A DNA stretch of 64,000 nt from NCBI RefSeq assembly GCF_033115175.1, contig NC_084838.1, positions 40,341,468-40,405,467 on the forward strand. The letters are read 5' to 3'. The DNA is from Lepus europaeus (lineage: Eukaryota > Chordata > Mammalia > Lagomorpha > Leporidae). A program made the translations under genes and the position numbers. Numbering within the stretch: position 1 is the first letter of the stretch; the number at the start of each line of letters is the position of its first letter. The notes beneath the pieces were generated by a model. The model searched no databases. It was not told where the DNA came from and was given only the letters and a program-made list of their open reading frames with translations. Shown here in pieces: positions 1 to 12,548 of this stretch.

Positions 1-314
1 GAATTAAGCATAATGCCCTTAAAAAAAAACTCTCTATGAATTTTCTGAAGATCCCTTATACATATTGGAAAAGTATTTTTTTTCTAAACAAATGATTCAT
101 TTCAAGATTCTTGAAAAGAGTGATCCTTCAAGGCATTTAAAGCACTGAATTCAGCAAGGCTTCAGTAGAGATTCACAAAGAAGTGTCAAAAATCTTTAGA
201 AAACTCCATTTAAAAATCCTAGGATTCCAGCCAAGGACTTCAGCTTACAAGTGATCTCCAGAACATCCAAGAGACTTTTGCAATGTAGGAAGTCGCTGAC
301 ACTCCAAGGAGTTA

Positions 315-446
<132 letters not shown>

Positions 447-517
447 TCACACATGAAGTGCCCTCACTCTCTCTGAGGCTTAAGGAGCCCCCGTCCCCCG
501 CAGGTATCTCACAGTCA

Positions 518-1359
<842 letters not shown>

Positions 1360-1687
1360 TTTGGCACTGTGGCATAGAAGATTAAGCCATCACCTGCAGT
1401 GCCAGCATCCCACATGGGTGCCAGTTCAAGTCCCAGCTGCTCCACTTCTGATCCAGCTCTTGCCCTGATTCATCTACTAATGTGCCTGGGAAAGCAGTAG
1501 AAGATGGCTCAAGTGCTTGAGCCCCTGTACCCCATATGGGGGACCTGGAAGAAGCCCCAGGCTCTTGGCTTCAGATCGGCCTAGCTCTGGCTATTGTGGC
1601 CATTTGGAGACTGAAGCAGTGGATGGAAGATATCTCTCTCTCTCTCTCTCTGTATCTCTGCCTTTAAAATAAATAATCTTTTAAAAA
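1360..1687 (+). mobile_element. CSINE, older subfamily
   Basis: It runs from a tRNA-like head (TTGGCACTGTGGCATAG) to an AAATAAATAATCTTTT tail, with a (CT)n stretch before the tail. It lies in DNAI1 intron 2. Confidence 0.85.
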
Positions 1688-1689
1688 AT

Positions 1690-2300
1690 TGCATTTTTTT
1701 CTCATTACAAAACTGAAAAACTAGGAAAGAACTAAGATACAGTACTGGTGAGGTAGTGGGAAACTAGGAACCCATAAATTAGCATAATCTTGTTAAAGAG
1801 CAATTTAGAAATATTTATCAAGGCCTAGTAATTGTTTATAGTCTCCAGCTTAAGTGTCTATGCATAGGAGTTTATATTAAGGAAATAACCAAGAACGTAC
1901 CCAAAGATTTAGGTGTATGGAAGCTTGCAATGGGATTGATCACAATAATGAAAAAGAAATATCTAAATACCCAACAATGGAGCATGACTGAACAAATTAT
2001 GGTATGGCCTTAAGGAACACATAGTAATATATTATGTAGTAATTTTAAATGAGCCTATAAAAGTGCATGAATTAGCAATGAAACACACTCTAAATATTTT
2101 ATGTGAAAAACAGGTTATAAAATAACATACCATTTGATTCCATTTAAAAATAAATACACATAATTTTTATATAAAACACCTGGGAGGATATGTTAATTAA
2201 GAGGCTGTAGGTTTAAGGGTCATTTTAATGTTCTTCTTTATGCTCGTTTAAATTTTCTAAAAATATATATTATATTTCAACAGAATAAAAAGGCTATTAA
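1690..2300 (+). mobile_element. Old L1 (L1M) 3' UTR fragment
   Basis: It has phrases typical of mammalian L1M 3' ends: GGAAATAACCAAGAACGTAC, CAATGGAGCATGACTGAACA and a 'grid-walk' TATTATGTAGTAATTTTAAA region. No coding capacity is visible. It lies just downstream of DNAI1 exon 2 on the transcribed strand. Confidence 0.6.
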
Positions 2301-2335
2301 CATCTTGCTGAGAGACTGGTGGTCTTAGCACTTAC

Positions 2336-2368
2336 CCGCTTTCTGGCTCCTCTGCCCACGCTGATGCT
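2336..2368 (-). CDS. DNAI1: DNAI1 coding exon 2
   Basis: This minus-strand exon of 33 bases encodes SISVGRGARKR, matching human SISIGRGTRKR with two conservative changes. The acceptor is a pyrimidine tract ending CTTCAG (2369 onward) and the donor is GTAAG (2335-2331). Both flanking introns are phase 0. It is separated from exon 1 by an intron of about 29.9 kb full of repeats, and from exon 3 by about 1.6 kb. Confidence 0.93.
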
Positions 2369-3144
2369 CTGAAGGAGGAACAGAAACACAAGGTAAGTTC
2401 TGAGCAAACTGGCATGGGAACAGCACACACAGCATTACAGGGGGTTTCCACCCGGGGACCTTGCAGACAAAGATATGGAGTTTCCCAAGTCTCAGAAACC
2501 GTCTCAGTGCGACATGTGCTTCTTCGTGTGGCCAAGGTGATCCTGTGTCTGCGGCAACCCCGTTGCCACAGCACTGGGACTAACCCGTGGACAGCAGCCA
2601 GGTAATGAGCACTGTGCATGTCTTATTTGCAACTAATCCAATAAATATTTTTAAAGCATATTCTAAGTACTCAGCTCTGTAGCAGGCAGTAGTGGGCTCT
2701 CAGATGCAGGTTATATGCATAGATACATGTTTGGAATTGCTATAAGCCCCTCATGAGCGGATATTTCATCTGCTCTGCATATGCCTGCGTTTGCTCACAG
2801 TGCTGGGGAATCTTCTTTCAGTCAAGGGCCATCTGGACATTCATGACATCACTCACAGGTCATACAAAATTACCAATTTAAAAATTAGCCTGCTATCGAC
2901 TTATCAAATTTCAAGTCCCAGCTACAGTTTGCCTTGGCAAGGCCTGACCCAATGATTTCACGGGCCTTATACAACCTGCAGGCTGAACATTCCCCGTGCC
3001 CTGACTTCTATAGCGATGTTCAGAACAGAGTAGGTGTTCAAAAAACACTTACAGAATAAATGAATGAATACTGTCAAGACCCATTAGTCCTCGTGACTCT
3101 AGGAAAAGTATTTTTCCTCTGTGGGCTTCAGTTTTCTTGTCAGT
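2369..3144. other. DNAI1 intron 1, proximal to exon 2
   Basis: Mostly unassigned. About 2620-2720 and 3010-3110 have weak L2/MIR resemblance (GTAGGTGTTCAAAAAACACT, AATAAATGAATGAATACT). Confidence 0.5.
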
Positions 3145-3158
3145 AAGAAGCATAGGAT

Positions 3159-3470
3159 GGCCGGCACCGTGGCTCAACAGGCTAATCCTCCGCCTTGCGG
3201 CGCCGGCACACCGGGTTCTAGTCCTGGTCGGGGCGCCGGATTCTGTCCCGGTTGCCCCTCTTCCAGGCCAGCTCTCTGCTGTGGCCTGGGAGTGCAGTGG
3301 AGGATGGCCCAAGTCCTTGGGCCATGCACCCCATGGGAGACCAGGATAAGCACCTGGCTCCTGCCTTCGGATCAGCGCGGTGCACCGGCCGCGGCGGCCA
3401 TTGGAGGGTGAACCAATGGCAAAGGAAGACCTTTCTCTCTGTCTCTCTCTCTCTGTCCACTCTGCCTGTC

Positions 3471-3499
<29 letters not shown>
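3159..3499 (+). mobile_element. CSINE, young subfamily, full length
   Basis: GGCCGGCACCGTGGCTCAAC head, conserved core and a poly(A) of about 29. A perfect 16-bp TSD, AAGAAGCATAGGATGG, is at 3145-3160 and 3501-3516, indicating recent insertion. Confidence 0.95.
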
Positions 3500-3501
<2 letters not shown>

Positions 3502-3516
3502 AGAAGCATAGGATGG

Positions 3517-5456
3517 TTATGTTGACCTGCCAATACTAACATGCTCAAATCTTGTATTCCCAAGATCAGCAAGGCTTAATTCAATTTGATAAACAATTGT
3601 GGAGCGTCCATGCATCAGGTACAACCTAAGCAGGGGGACAAAGACAAAGAAATGTGCAGTCCTCCCCTAGTTTGCTCAGGGTCTGCAGAGGAGAGAAGAG
3701 TATGATCAGTACTCATCACCCACTCACTCAGCATAGGTTCCTTGAAAAGCTGGCTGTGCCAACAACAAGATATGTGCGCACAGGGTGCCACAGGAGTAAA
3801 CGGGGGTGGGGGTGGCCCACCTATCCAGCCTGGGGCACACAGAAAGGCTTCCAGAAATAGCTGGGTGTCAAAGGGCCAGTATGCTTTGTTTAGGTGAAGA
3901 GAATGTTTTCAGGAGAAAACAGAATGTACCTAAGCCAGAGAAAAATGGTGACTGAGACAGTAGGGTCCCACCAAATAAAAAAACCCCACAGTGTATACAC
4001 AGGACAAACCAGGTGCTGCAGATGCAGAGAGAGCAGCGAGGGCTGATCCGACGTGAGGGAGGGGCTCTTGGAGGAAGCAGGCCTAGAGCACTGAAGGAGT
4101 GGTCAGGGCAGCCAAGGAGCCAAAGGGAACTCGCTAGTGGAGACGTGGCACATCTGCTTGCTGCTCTCTCACTGACCACCTGTGGCACCTTGGGGTGGGC
4201 TTCAGTTTCCCAAATGCAAAGTGAGGGAGTTAGACTAGATGGGCTGTTACATGATAAGGTCTTCAGGAGAGGCTAGAATGGCCGAACGGAGGAAGGGGGC
4301 TCCAGAGGAAGGGAAAGTTCAGTCTCAGCTTGGGCTGGGATTGTTGCCGATAGCGCAGGCAGCAGGATCCAGATTTCTGCCAGGTTGCCAAGGTTTCCAC
4401 TGATGGGAACCCTTCTCTGAGGCTAAGCCACACGAGCCAGAAAGCACTTTGCTTTGAAGAGCCTCTGATCCCTAAGGTAACGGGTTGGAAGCATCACAAA
4501 GTCCAACAGCTTTCCGGCCCACAACAGAGCACTGGAGGGCCAATCACAACCCAAACCACCAGCCTTAAATAGAAAATGAGATCCAGTTACCCCTGCCCCC
4601 TATAAATATGTCTGTAAAACATTTATCTGGCAATAAAAGAACTGACAAGGCAATTTGAGTGTAATTGTTTTTGGCAGTTGGAAATATTTCAATTAACACA
4701 CTATAAAAGCCACACTATAATAAATGCAAAACAGGCCAATGAAATCAGCTACAGCCCTGACTTACCAAGCATGGCAAAGGGGATTGAATGTCAGGCTGCC
4801 ACTTTGGGCCCTTGGTCTTCCAGAAGGAGAAGCCTGAGACAGACAAGCCCAGATTCTTGAAAAGCTTTAGATGGTTCCTCTAAGAAGCCATCAAACCACA
4901 GAAGAAGAAAGCCCAGACTCTCTTCCCTGGCCCTCAGGACTCTGGTATGTTTGCAAGCCTCCATTCCTGCCTGCTCTCCCACCCCTCAGGTGTTGGGACT
5001 TTGAGGTGCAACCCAGAGGGCTACTCATAGTTCCTGAGCCCAGCCTCTGCTTTTCTCTCCACATTTGCTTTTCCTATTCCTCCCTCTGGGAATGCCTTCC
5101 TGCCCTTTCCCCTTCCCTGTCCCAGCTATCTCTGCCCAAAAAATACCTACCAAACTAGCCTCTGCTTGTCCTTTAATCTAACTCCTTCTGACAAATTACC
5201 ACGCTTCTCCTACCTCCCTCTATTCTTCCTTTCTTCACTTGGAACAAGACTCCCTTTCACCTTCCACCACCAACACAGGCACTCGCTATTGTGGCCTAAA
5301 GGATCAAATGTATTTGCAAATAGATACTCTGTTGTCTCTGAAGTTTGGTCTACAGAAGGGACAGTACTATCAAAGGAGCACAACACTGCAAAGCACATGG
5401 CAGGTGGCTTAGCAATTCCAGCAAGGGAGACTAACATTTCTGATGCTGTTGACCAA
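3517..5456. other. DNAI1 intron 1
   Basis: Apart from the MIR at 4150-4262 I recognise little. About 4990-5320 is pyrimidine-rich and faintly L2-like (GGGAATGCCTTCCTGCCC). Confidence 0.5.
4150..4262 (+). mobile_element. MIR fragment
   Basis: The region reads ...GGGCTTCAGTTTCCCAAATG followed by GTGAGGGAGTTAGACTAGAT, the recognisable MIR core and 3' part. Confidence 0.6.
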
Positions 5457-5466
5457 AGAAGATTCT

Positions 5467-5818
5467 TTTTTTTTTTTAATTTTTTTTTTTATTTTTGACA
5501 GGCAGAGTGGACAGAGAGAGACAGAGAGAAAGGTCTTCCTTTTGCCGTTGGTTCACCCTCCAATGGTTGCCGCGGTAGGCGCGCTGCGGCCGGCGCACCG
5601 CGCTGATCCAATGGCAGGAGCCAGGTGCTTCTCCTGGTCTCCCATGGGGTGCAGGGCCCAAGCACTTGGGCCATCCTCCACTGCACTCCCGGGCCACAGC
5701 AGAGAGCTGGCCTGGAAGAGGGGCAACCAGGACAGGATCGGTGCCCCGACCGGGACTAGAACCCGGTGTGCTGGTGCCACAAGGCGGAGGATTAGCCTAG
5801 TGAGCCGCGGCGCCGGCC
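5467..5818 (-). mobile_element. CSINE, young subfamily, antisense
   Basis: Poly(T) start, GACAGGCAGAGTGGACAG tail module and GGCGCCGGCC head end. TSD AGAAGATTCT at 5457-5466 and 5819-5828. Confidence 0.95.
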
Positions 5819-5828
5819 AGAAGATTCT

Positions 5829-6442
5829 CTTTTCTTGGATAGGTCATTCTATTTAGCCAAGTGAGAGTGTCTATGAAGGAGTGAGGCAGGAAGAGGATAC
5901 CTACTTGGTCTGCCATGACAGATAACTTAACCCCGGTGATCAATGGGATAACAGATGTCCCAGCCTGAACTCCTTCACATTGCAGCATTGTCCTGTTCTC
6001 ACTGTCAGATTTTGGTGTGAGCATCGCAAGGTCAAGAGTTGTCTTATTTATTTTTGGTCCACTAGCACAGAGCCCAGCACTTGGATGGAGTTCACGCATC
6101 CTTACAAAGGTCACCAGTAACAACCCAGCTGCCTTCTCAATTCTTTTACAGGAATTGGCATTGCTAAGTGCTCCCTCTCTCTTGAAACTTCTCCACTTTG
6201 ATTTCCATGCCATTGATAACTCCAATGGCTCCTTCTCACTGTCCTTGATTCATTTCCTTCGTGTGCTGTTATCTCCACCCTGTAGCTTCATCTTCTACCC
6301 TACGATAAAGTTCAAATCTTTGTCTGAAGTTGAGACTTCGCAGAACCTACCACTCCTACAGTATTCCCTATGTCTTTCAAGTGCCTCTAGCCACCTTGCT
6401 CTTCTAGCACAGTTCTGAAACACCTCCCTGACTCAGTATACT
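5829..6442. other. DNAI1 intron 1
   Basis: It contains weak L2-like wording (AAAGGTCACCAGTAACAACC, TGATTTCCATGCCATTGATA). No supported gene. Confidence 0.4.
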
Positions 6443-6724
6443 TTTAGATTATTTACTTGAAAGGCAGACTGACACTGAGAGGGAGGGAGAGACAGAGAAA
6501 TAGATCTTCCATTTTCTGTTTTACTCTCCAAATGGTCAAAATGGCCATGGCTGGGCCAAGCTGAAGCCAGGAGCCCAAAACCCAGATCTCTCACATGGGT
6601 GGCAGGGGCCCACCCACTTGGGCCATCTTCCACTTCTTTCCCAAGGTGTATCTGCAGAGAGCTGGATTGGAAGCAGACAGCCAGGACTTGAACCAGTGCT
6701 GATATACACCACAATGCCAGCCCC
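6443..6724 (-). mobile_element. CSINE, older, antisense
   Basis: TTTACTTGAAAGGCAGACTG tail module through CACAATGCCAGCCCC head. The middle is diverged. Confidence 0.85.
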
Positions 6725-7135
6725 TTGGATAATTTTTTGAAGGGGTGATCATCCCTTCTAGCTTAGCTCAGCCCTTAAAACTTTCCCTTTCCATAAGGAG
6801 CTCTCAGTGCAGCTCTACTCAATCTGTCCTGGATACCTGAGGAAGTTGAAGGACAGACAGTAAATTCCAAAGAAGCCTGGAAAGCTGTGGAGAGGAACAG
6901 AAAGAGAATGAGATAGCTAACAACAGGTGTTCGCCTGTACAGCAGTGATTCCCAAAGAACGGATACTTAAAGTCTATTAGTCTGGCACAATTTACAGAGG
7001 AGATAGGGGATAGGCAGAGACCAGTTGATCACCAGCAGCATCCCTTGTGGCTATCTAGTGAGCATCTACTAGTAACCGAGCACTCTCCTAGGTATAGTAC
7101 AGTCATTATACCTAATACTCATATTCTCCCTGAAA

Positions 7136-7139
<4 letters not shown>
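6725..7139. other. DNAI1 intron 1
   Basis: Nothing recognised before the A tract at 7140. Confidence 0.5.

Positions 7140-7178
<39 letters not shown>
7140..7178. repeat. Homopolymer A tract of about 39
   Basis: Uninterrupted A run preceded by CCTGAAAAGC and followed by GTTCTTTC. No SINE body or retrocopy is recognisable upstream of it. Confidence 0.9.
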
Positions 7179-7181
<3 letters not shown>

Positions 7182-7459
7182 CTTTCTATTATAGCGAGAA
7201 AGATACTGAGAATTTGTTCAGACCAAGTGATATGATCAATGGAAAAGTGTTTTGAAAACAAAAATTCTGGTCAATGTAAGAGATGATTATTATTACTACT
7301 TGCTGGGCATTTATCTAAGAATAATTTTGGTTTATGACCCACTAAACTGTGAAAGCAATCTATTTGTCCCTGGAGCATAGTTTAGGGGCAAATAAGGAGA
7401 TTAAATATTCTTAAGGAGTTCCCTATCCTGAAGATACAATGTTTTTAAAAAAGTGAATA

Positions 7460-7735
7460 TGCAGGTAAAGCCTTTGCCTATGATGCCAGCATACTATATG
7501 GACACCAGTTCAAGTCCCAGGTGCTACACTTTTGATCCAACTTCCTGCTAATGGCCTGAGAAAAGCAGTGGAAGATGGCCCAGATGTTTGGGTCCCTGAA
7601 CCCACATGGGAGACCTGGATGAAGCTCCTGGCTTCAGCCTGGCCCAACGCTGATTGTTACAGTCATCTGGGGAGTGAACCAGCAGATAGAAGATCTCTCT
7701 CTCTCTCTAACTCTAAATAAATAAATTTTTTAAAA
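7460..7735 (+). mobile_element. CSINE, 5'-truncated
   Basis: It starts within the head (GCAGGTAAAGCCTTTGCC) and ends AAATAAATAAATTTTTTAAA. First member of a five-copy cluster (7.46-9.07 kb). Confidence 0.85.
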
Positions 7736-7749
7736 AACCAAGTATACAG

Positions 7750-8034
7750 GGTCCAGCAGGTGGACCCTGTAGCAGGTAAAGCCACTGCTTGCTGCTCCAC
7801 TTCTGATCCAGTTCCCTGATCATGGCCTGGGAAAACCAGCAGAAGATGCCTCAAGTGCTTGGGCCTCTGCCACCCATGTGGGAGACCCAGAAGAAGCCCC
7901 ACCCTATAGCCTCCTGCCTTTGGCCTGGTCCAGTCCTAGTCGTTGTGTTCATCTGGGGAGTGAACCAGAAGATGGAAGATATCTTTGTTTTTCTCTCTCT
8001 TGCTGTAACTCTGACTTTCAAATAAATAAATAAG
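7750..8034 (+). mobile_element. CSINE, internally deleted
   Basis: The region between head and core is shortened: GCAGGTAAAGCCACTGCTTG runs straight into GCTCCACTTC. It ends AAATAAATAAATAA. It abuts the next CSINE directly. Confidence 0.85.
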
Positions 8035-8361
8035 GGGGCCGGTGCTATAGTGTAACAGATAAAGCTGCCACCTACAGTGCCAGCATCCCATTTAGGTACC
8101 AGTTCAAGTCCCAGCTGCTCCACTTTGGATCCATCTCTCTGCTATGGCCTGGGAGAGCAGTGGAAGATGGCCCAAGTCCTTGGTCCCCTGCACCCACATG
8201 GGAGACCCAGAAGAAGCTCCTGGCTGCTGGTTTTGGATTGGCCCAGCTCTGGCTGATTGCGGTCATTTGGTGAGTGAACCAGCAGATGGAAGAACTCTCT
8301 CTCTATATGTATCTCTGCCTCTCTGTAACTGCCTTTCAAATAATTACATAAATCTTTAAAA
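8035..8361 (+). mobile_element. CSINE, older, full length
   Basis: GGGGCCGGTGCTATAGTGTA head to AATCTTTAAAAAG tail. Confidence 0.9.
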
Positions 8362-8371
8362 AGTAAATAAA

Positions 8372-8699
8372 CCTTATTTTATTTTATTTGAGGGGTAGAG
8401 TTACAGACAATGAGAGAGAGAGACAGAGAGAAAGGTCTTCCTTCTGTTGGTTCACTCCCTAAATGGTTACAGTGACTGGAGCTGTGCCAATTCGAAGCCA
8501 GGAGCCAGGAGCTTCTTCCCGGTCTCCCATGTGGGTTCAGGGGCCCAAGCACTTGGGCCAACTTCTACTGCTTTCTCAGGCCATAGCAGAGCTGGATTGG
8601 AAGTAGAGTGGCTGGGGCCCAAACCGGCACCTATATGGGATGCCAGCACTGTAGGTGATGGCTTTACCCAATACGCAATTTGAATATGCGCCAGCCCCT
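8372..8699 (-). mobile_element. CSINE, antisense
   Basis: TTATTTGAGGGGTAGAGTTA tail module to GCGCCAGCCCC head. It lies between two sense copies, so it can form inverted-repeat hairpins with either in DNAI1 intron RNA. Confidence 0.9.
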
Positions 8700-8729
8700 A
8701 AATAAGTCTTTTTTAAAAAGCTTACACTT

Positions 8730-8979
8730 GGGCCAGCGCTGTGGTATAGAGGGTAAAGCTGTCGCCTGCAGTGCTGGCATCCCATGTGGGCACCAGTTTG
8801 GGTCCTGGCTGCTCCACTTCTAATCCAGTTTTCTGCTATGGCCTGGGAAAGCGGTAGAAGATGGCCCAAGTCCTTGGGCCCCTGCACCCGCGTGGGAGGC
8901 CGGGAAGAGGCTCCTGGCTTCGGATAGGCACAGCTCTGGCCTTTGTGGTCATCTGGGGAGTGAACCATCAGATGGAAGA

Positions 8980-9012
<33 letters not shown>

Positions 9013-9068
9013 GCCTCTCCTTCTCTCTGTGTGTAACTCTTTCAAATAAATAAATAAATCTTAAAAAA
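8730..9068 (+). mobile_element. CSINE, full length
   Basis: GGGCCAGCGCTGTGGTATAG head, (CT)n, AAATAAATAAATAAATCTTA tail. Confidence 0.9.
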
Positions 9069-9858
9069 AGAACCAATAGAGAAAATAAAATGAAATATGA
9101 AAAAAATAATTGGCTTACCCAGAAGAAGGCAGAAGATGAACAGAGGAATGAAAGCATATGGGAAAAAAATAAAAAACAAAGAACAATATGGTAAACAGAA
9201 CAATACCAATACCTCCAATTAACAAGCAGAGTTTGTCAACCTAAAACAAGCAAGCCCCAACCAGATGTTGCCTATATGAGGTACAGTTTAGAGACATAGA
9301 AATGTTGAAAATGAAAGGATGGAAAAAATTATTACCATGTAAATAACAAACGTATAAAATCTTTGTTGCTGTCATTATTAGATAAAGTCAGCTTTAAGAC
9401 AAGTAGTATTTCATAGATAAATAGGGGCCGTTCATAATGATAAAAAATTTAAGAGGGAAATATGTCACAAAGTGTATAAATCTATTAATAGAACTTTAAG
9501 ATACATTAATCAACTGGCAGGACTAAAGGGAGAAATAGAGAAATCTACAATGACATTGATTTTTGCACAGCTCTCTCAGTAGTTGAGAGCTATAGAAGAT
9601 CTAAAATATTGTTAACTAATTTGGCCTAATTAACATTTACAGAACACTACACTCAAAAACTGCGAATAAAACTTACAAAAACTACAGAATGATCACAAAA
9701 ATCAACCATATACTGCGATATAAAATAAGTCTCAATATATTTCAGTATTCAATATACTTCAAAATCTCAGTATAATTCAAATTCAATATCCATGCATGAC
9801 AAAAAATAGAATTTCAACATACTAGGAATATTTTGAGAAAATATAACTACACAATATC

Positions 9859-10176
9859 ATTTTTTTTTGACAGGCAGAGTGGACAGTGAGAGAGAGAGAC
9901 AGAGAGAAAGGTCTTCCTTTGCCATTGGTTCACCCTCCAATGGCCGCTGTGTCTGGTGCACTGCGCTGATCCGAAGCCAGGAGCCAGGTGCTTCTCCTGG
10001 TCTCCCATGTGGGTGCAGGGCCCAAGGACCTGGGCCATCCTCCACTGCACTCCCCAGCAGAGAGCTGGACTGGAAGAGGGACAACCGGGATAGAATCCGG
10101 CGCCCCAACCGGGACTAGAACCCGGTGTGCCGGCGCCACAGGCAGAGAATTAGCCTATTGAGCTGCGGCGCCGGCC
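9859..10176 (-). mobile_element. CSINE, young, antisense, in L1
   Basis: TTTTTTTGACAGGCAGAGTG to GGCGCCGGCC. TSD ACAATATC at 9851-9858 and 10177-10184. Confidence 0.95.
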
Positions 10177-10239
10177 ACAATATCTTTAAAATCTCTAAAT
10201 ATTTAGAAATTTAAGAACAATAGTTATAAATACTCATAG

Positions 10240-10241
<2 letters not shown>

Positions 10242-10273
<32 letters not shown>

Positions 10274-10577
10274 CAGATTTAGACAGTGAGAGAGACAGAG
10301 AGAAAGGTCTTCCTTCCATTGGTTTACCCCCAAAATGGCTGCTGCGGCCAGCGCACTGTGCTGATCTGAAGCCAGGAGCCAGGTGCTTCCTTCTGGTCCC
10401 CCTATGCGTGTGCAGGGCCCAAGGTCTTGGGCCATCCTCCACTGCCTTCCCGGGCCACAGCAGAGAGCTGGACTGGAAGCGGAGCAACCGGGACAGAACC
10501 AGCAAGCAACCGGGACTAGAACCCGGAGTACCGGCGCCACAGGCAGAGGAATAGCCTAGTGAGCCACAGCGCCGATC
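10242..10577 (-). mobile_element. CSINE, young, antisense, in L1
   Basis: (TTTA)n then TTTTTACAGGCAGATTTAGA tail module to GCGCCGATC head. TSD CATAGTTTA on both sides (about 10235 and 10578). Confidence 0.93.
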
Positions 10578-10598
10578 CATAGTTTAAAAATATACAGG

Positions 10599-10943
10599 AG
10601 CCGGCGCCATGGCTTAACAGGCTAATCCTCCGCCTTGCAGTGCCGGCACACCGGGTTCTAGTCCTGGTTTGGGCGCCAGATTCTATCCCGGTTGCCCCTC
10701 TTCCAGGCCAGCTCTCTGCTATGGCCGGGAAGGCAGTGGAGGATGGCCCAAGTCCTTGGGCCCTGCACCTGCCTGGGAGACCAGGAGGAGCACCTGGCTC
10801 CTGGCTTCGGATCAGCATGATGTGCTGGCCGCAGCAGCCATTGGAGGGTGAACCAACGGCAAAAAGGAAGACCTTTCTCTCTGTCTATCTCTCTCACTGT
10901 CCACTCTGCCTGTCAAAAAATAAAAAATAAATTTAAAAAAAAT
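10599..10943 (+). mobile_element. CSINE, young, in L1
   Basis: GCCGGCGCCATGGCTTAACA head to CTGTCAAAAAATAAAAAATA. TSD AAAAATATACAGG / AAAAATATATAGG. Confidence 0.93.
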
Positions 10944-10960
10944 TAAAAATATATAGGGGA

Positions 10961-11299
10961 GGGGCCAGCACTACGATGTGGTAGGCTAAGCCTCTGCCTG
11001 AAGTGCCAGTATCCCATATGGGCGCCAGTTCGAGTCCTAGCTGCCCCTCTCCTGATCCAGCTCTCTGTTAATGGCCTGGGAGAGCAGTAGAAGATGGCCC
11101 AAGTGCTTCAGCATCTGCCACCCACATGGGAAACTCAAAAAAGCTCCTGGCTCCTGGATTCAGATCGACCAAGCTCAGGCTATTGCAGCCATTTGGGGAG
11201 TGAACCATGGATGGAAGACCTCTCACTCTGTCTCTACCTCTCTCTGTAACTCTGCCTTTCAAATAAATAAAAATACATCTTAAAAGAAAAAAAAAAAAA
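10961..11299 (+). mobile_element. Chimeric CSINE at outer end of left arm
   Basis: The head to about 11080 is the original target CSINE. From AGCAGTAGAAGATGGCCCAA onward it matches the 3' half of the right-arm CSINE (shared rare variants such as GGGAAACTCAAAAAAGC and CCATGGATGGAAGACC). The 3' flank carries the right-arm TSD (AAGAATGCTACC), but the 5' flank does not, so the halves have different origins. Confidence 0.88.
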
Positions 11300-11854
11300 G
11301 AAAGAATGCTACCATAGGGAACAGGAGGTAGTAGTGTGGTGTACATACTCCCACCCAGTGGCCTTGGTTCCTCCCTGTGGAGCCACAGGCAACACAAAGT
11401 CTAACCTCATTTCCTTTCCCAACCCAGTCCTTTAGGCGTGTTAGAACTGTAAAATCCTTTCTCTGAGACTGTTTATTCACTGGCTGAAAGCCTCAGTTCT
11501 TCCAACTTTTCTCACATGATAACAGTTTGACTCCTTTCTTTATTCCAGTCACTCCCTCTTGAATGATGATATTAACACGGAAAGCAGGACTTCAGATGGT
11601 GCTGACCAACACAGAATAGGGCACAGTGGAGTTATTACCTCCTAGGACCTGAACTCCATACTTTTACGAATGCAACCCAACAGCACAGTAGATTTTCTGG
11701 TGACTATTGTTACACAGCGTGCTTATATTAAGTTTGTTATGTTCTTCAAACATAGCCATCTCTGAAGGTCTATTCTAGCCTACCCAGTCTCAACCTAACC
11801 TAGATTACTGTTTAAATTCCTCTTTACTGAATTCAGCCAGCTACTCTTCTGTTT

Positions 11855-12122
11855 TAAAGTGTATTTATTTTATTTATTATGTATTTGAAAGGTAGAACAA
11901 CAGAGAGAGAGAGAGACAGAGACAGAGAGAGACAGAGATCTTCAATTTACTGGTTCATTTCCCAAATGCCTACAACAGCTGGGGCTGGGCCAGGTGGAAG
12001 CCAGAAACCTGGAACTCAATCCAGATCTCCCATATGGGTGGCAGGGACCCACGTACTTGAGCCACCATCTGCAACGTCTCAGGGTGCACATTAGCAGGAA
12101 GCAGAATCAGAAGCGGAGTGGA
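11855..12122 (-). mobile_element. Old CSINE, antisense (left-arm copy, part 1)
   Basis: Counterpart of right-arm 42896-43247. It is split by the CSINE at 12123-12459 and resumes at 12460-12548. Confidence 0.88.
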
Positions 12123-12459
12123 GGGGCCGGTGCTGTGGCACAGTGGGTTAATGCCCTGTCCTGAAGCACCGGTATCCCATATGGGCATCGGTTTGAGACC
12201 CGGCCCGGCTGCTCCACTCTGATCCAGCTCTCTGCTATGGCCTGAGAAAGCAGTAGAAGATGGCCCAAGTTCTTGGGCCCCTGAATCCGTATGGGAGACC
12301 CAGAAGAAGCTCCTGGCTCCTGGCTTCGGATCAGCACAGCACTGGCCATTGCGGCCAACTGGGGAGTGAACCAGTGGATGGAAGATCTCTCTTTCTCTCT
12401 CTGCCTTTCCTCTGTGTAACTCTGACTTACAAATAAATAAATAAATCTTAAAAAAAAAA
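12123..12459 (+). mobile_element. CSINE private to left arm
   Basis: GGGGCCGGTGCTGTGGCACA head to AAATCTTAAAAAAAAA tail. TSD AAGCGGAGTGGA (12111-12122) / AAGCAGAGTGGA (12458-12469). The right arm has the uninterrupted site, so this insertion is later than the duplication or was never transferred by conversion. Confidence 0.95.
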
Positions 12460-12548
12460 GCAGAGTGGAACTTGACCCCAGACACTTAGACATGGGATAC
12501 AGGCATCCCAAGTGGCAGGTTAACCAAATGCACCACCTCTCCCAGCCA
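12460..12548 (-). mobile_element. Old CSINE, antisense (left-arm copy, part 2)
   Basis: The head half of the element begun at 11855. It ends in GCACCACCTCTCCCAGCCAG. Confidence 0.85.

Noticed and set aside
3159-3499. tRNA-like 5' regions of CSINEs as tRNA genes
   Set aside because: Only the internal promoter-like head of a retroposon is present, with no complete cloverleaf and no free 3' end.
5443-5856. Many open frames of 60-190 codons with repeated phrases such as SLLWPG and WRMAQVLGPC
   Set aside because: They all fall inside CSINEs in either orientation; the shared peptides are translations of the CSINE core.
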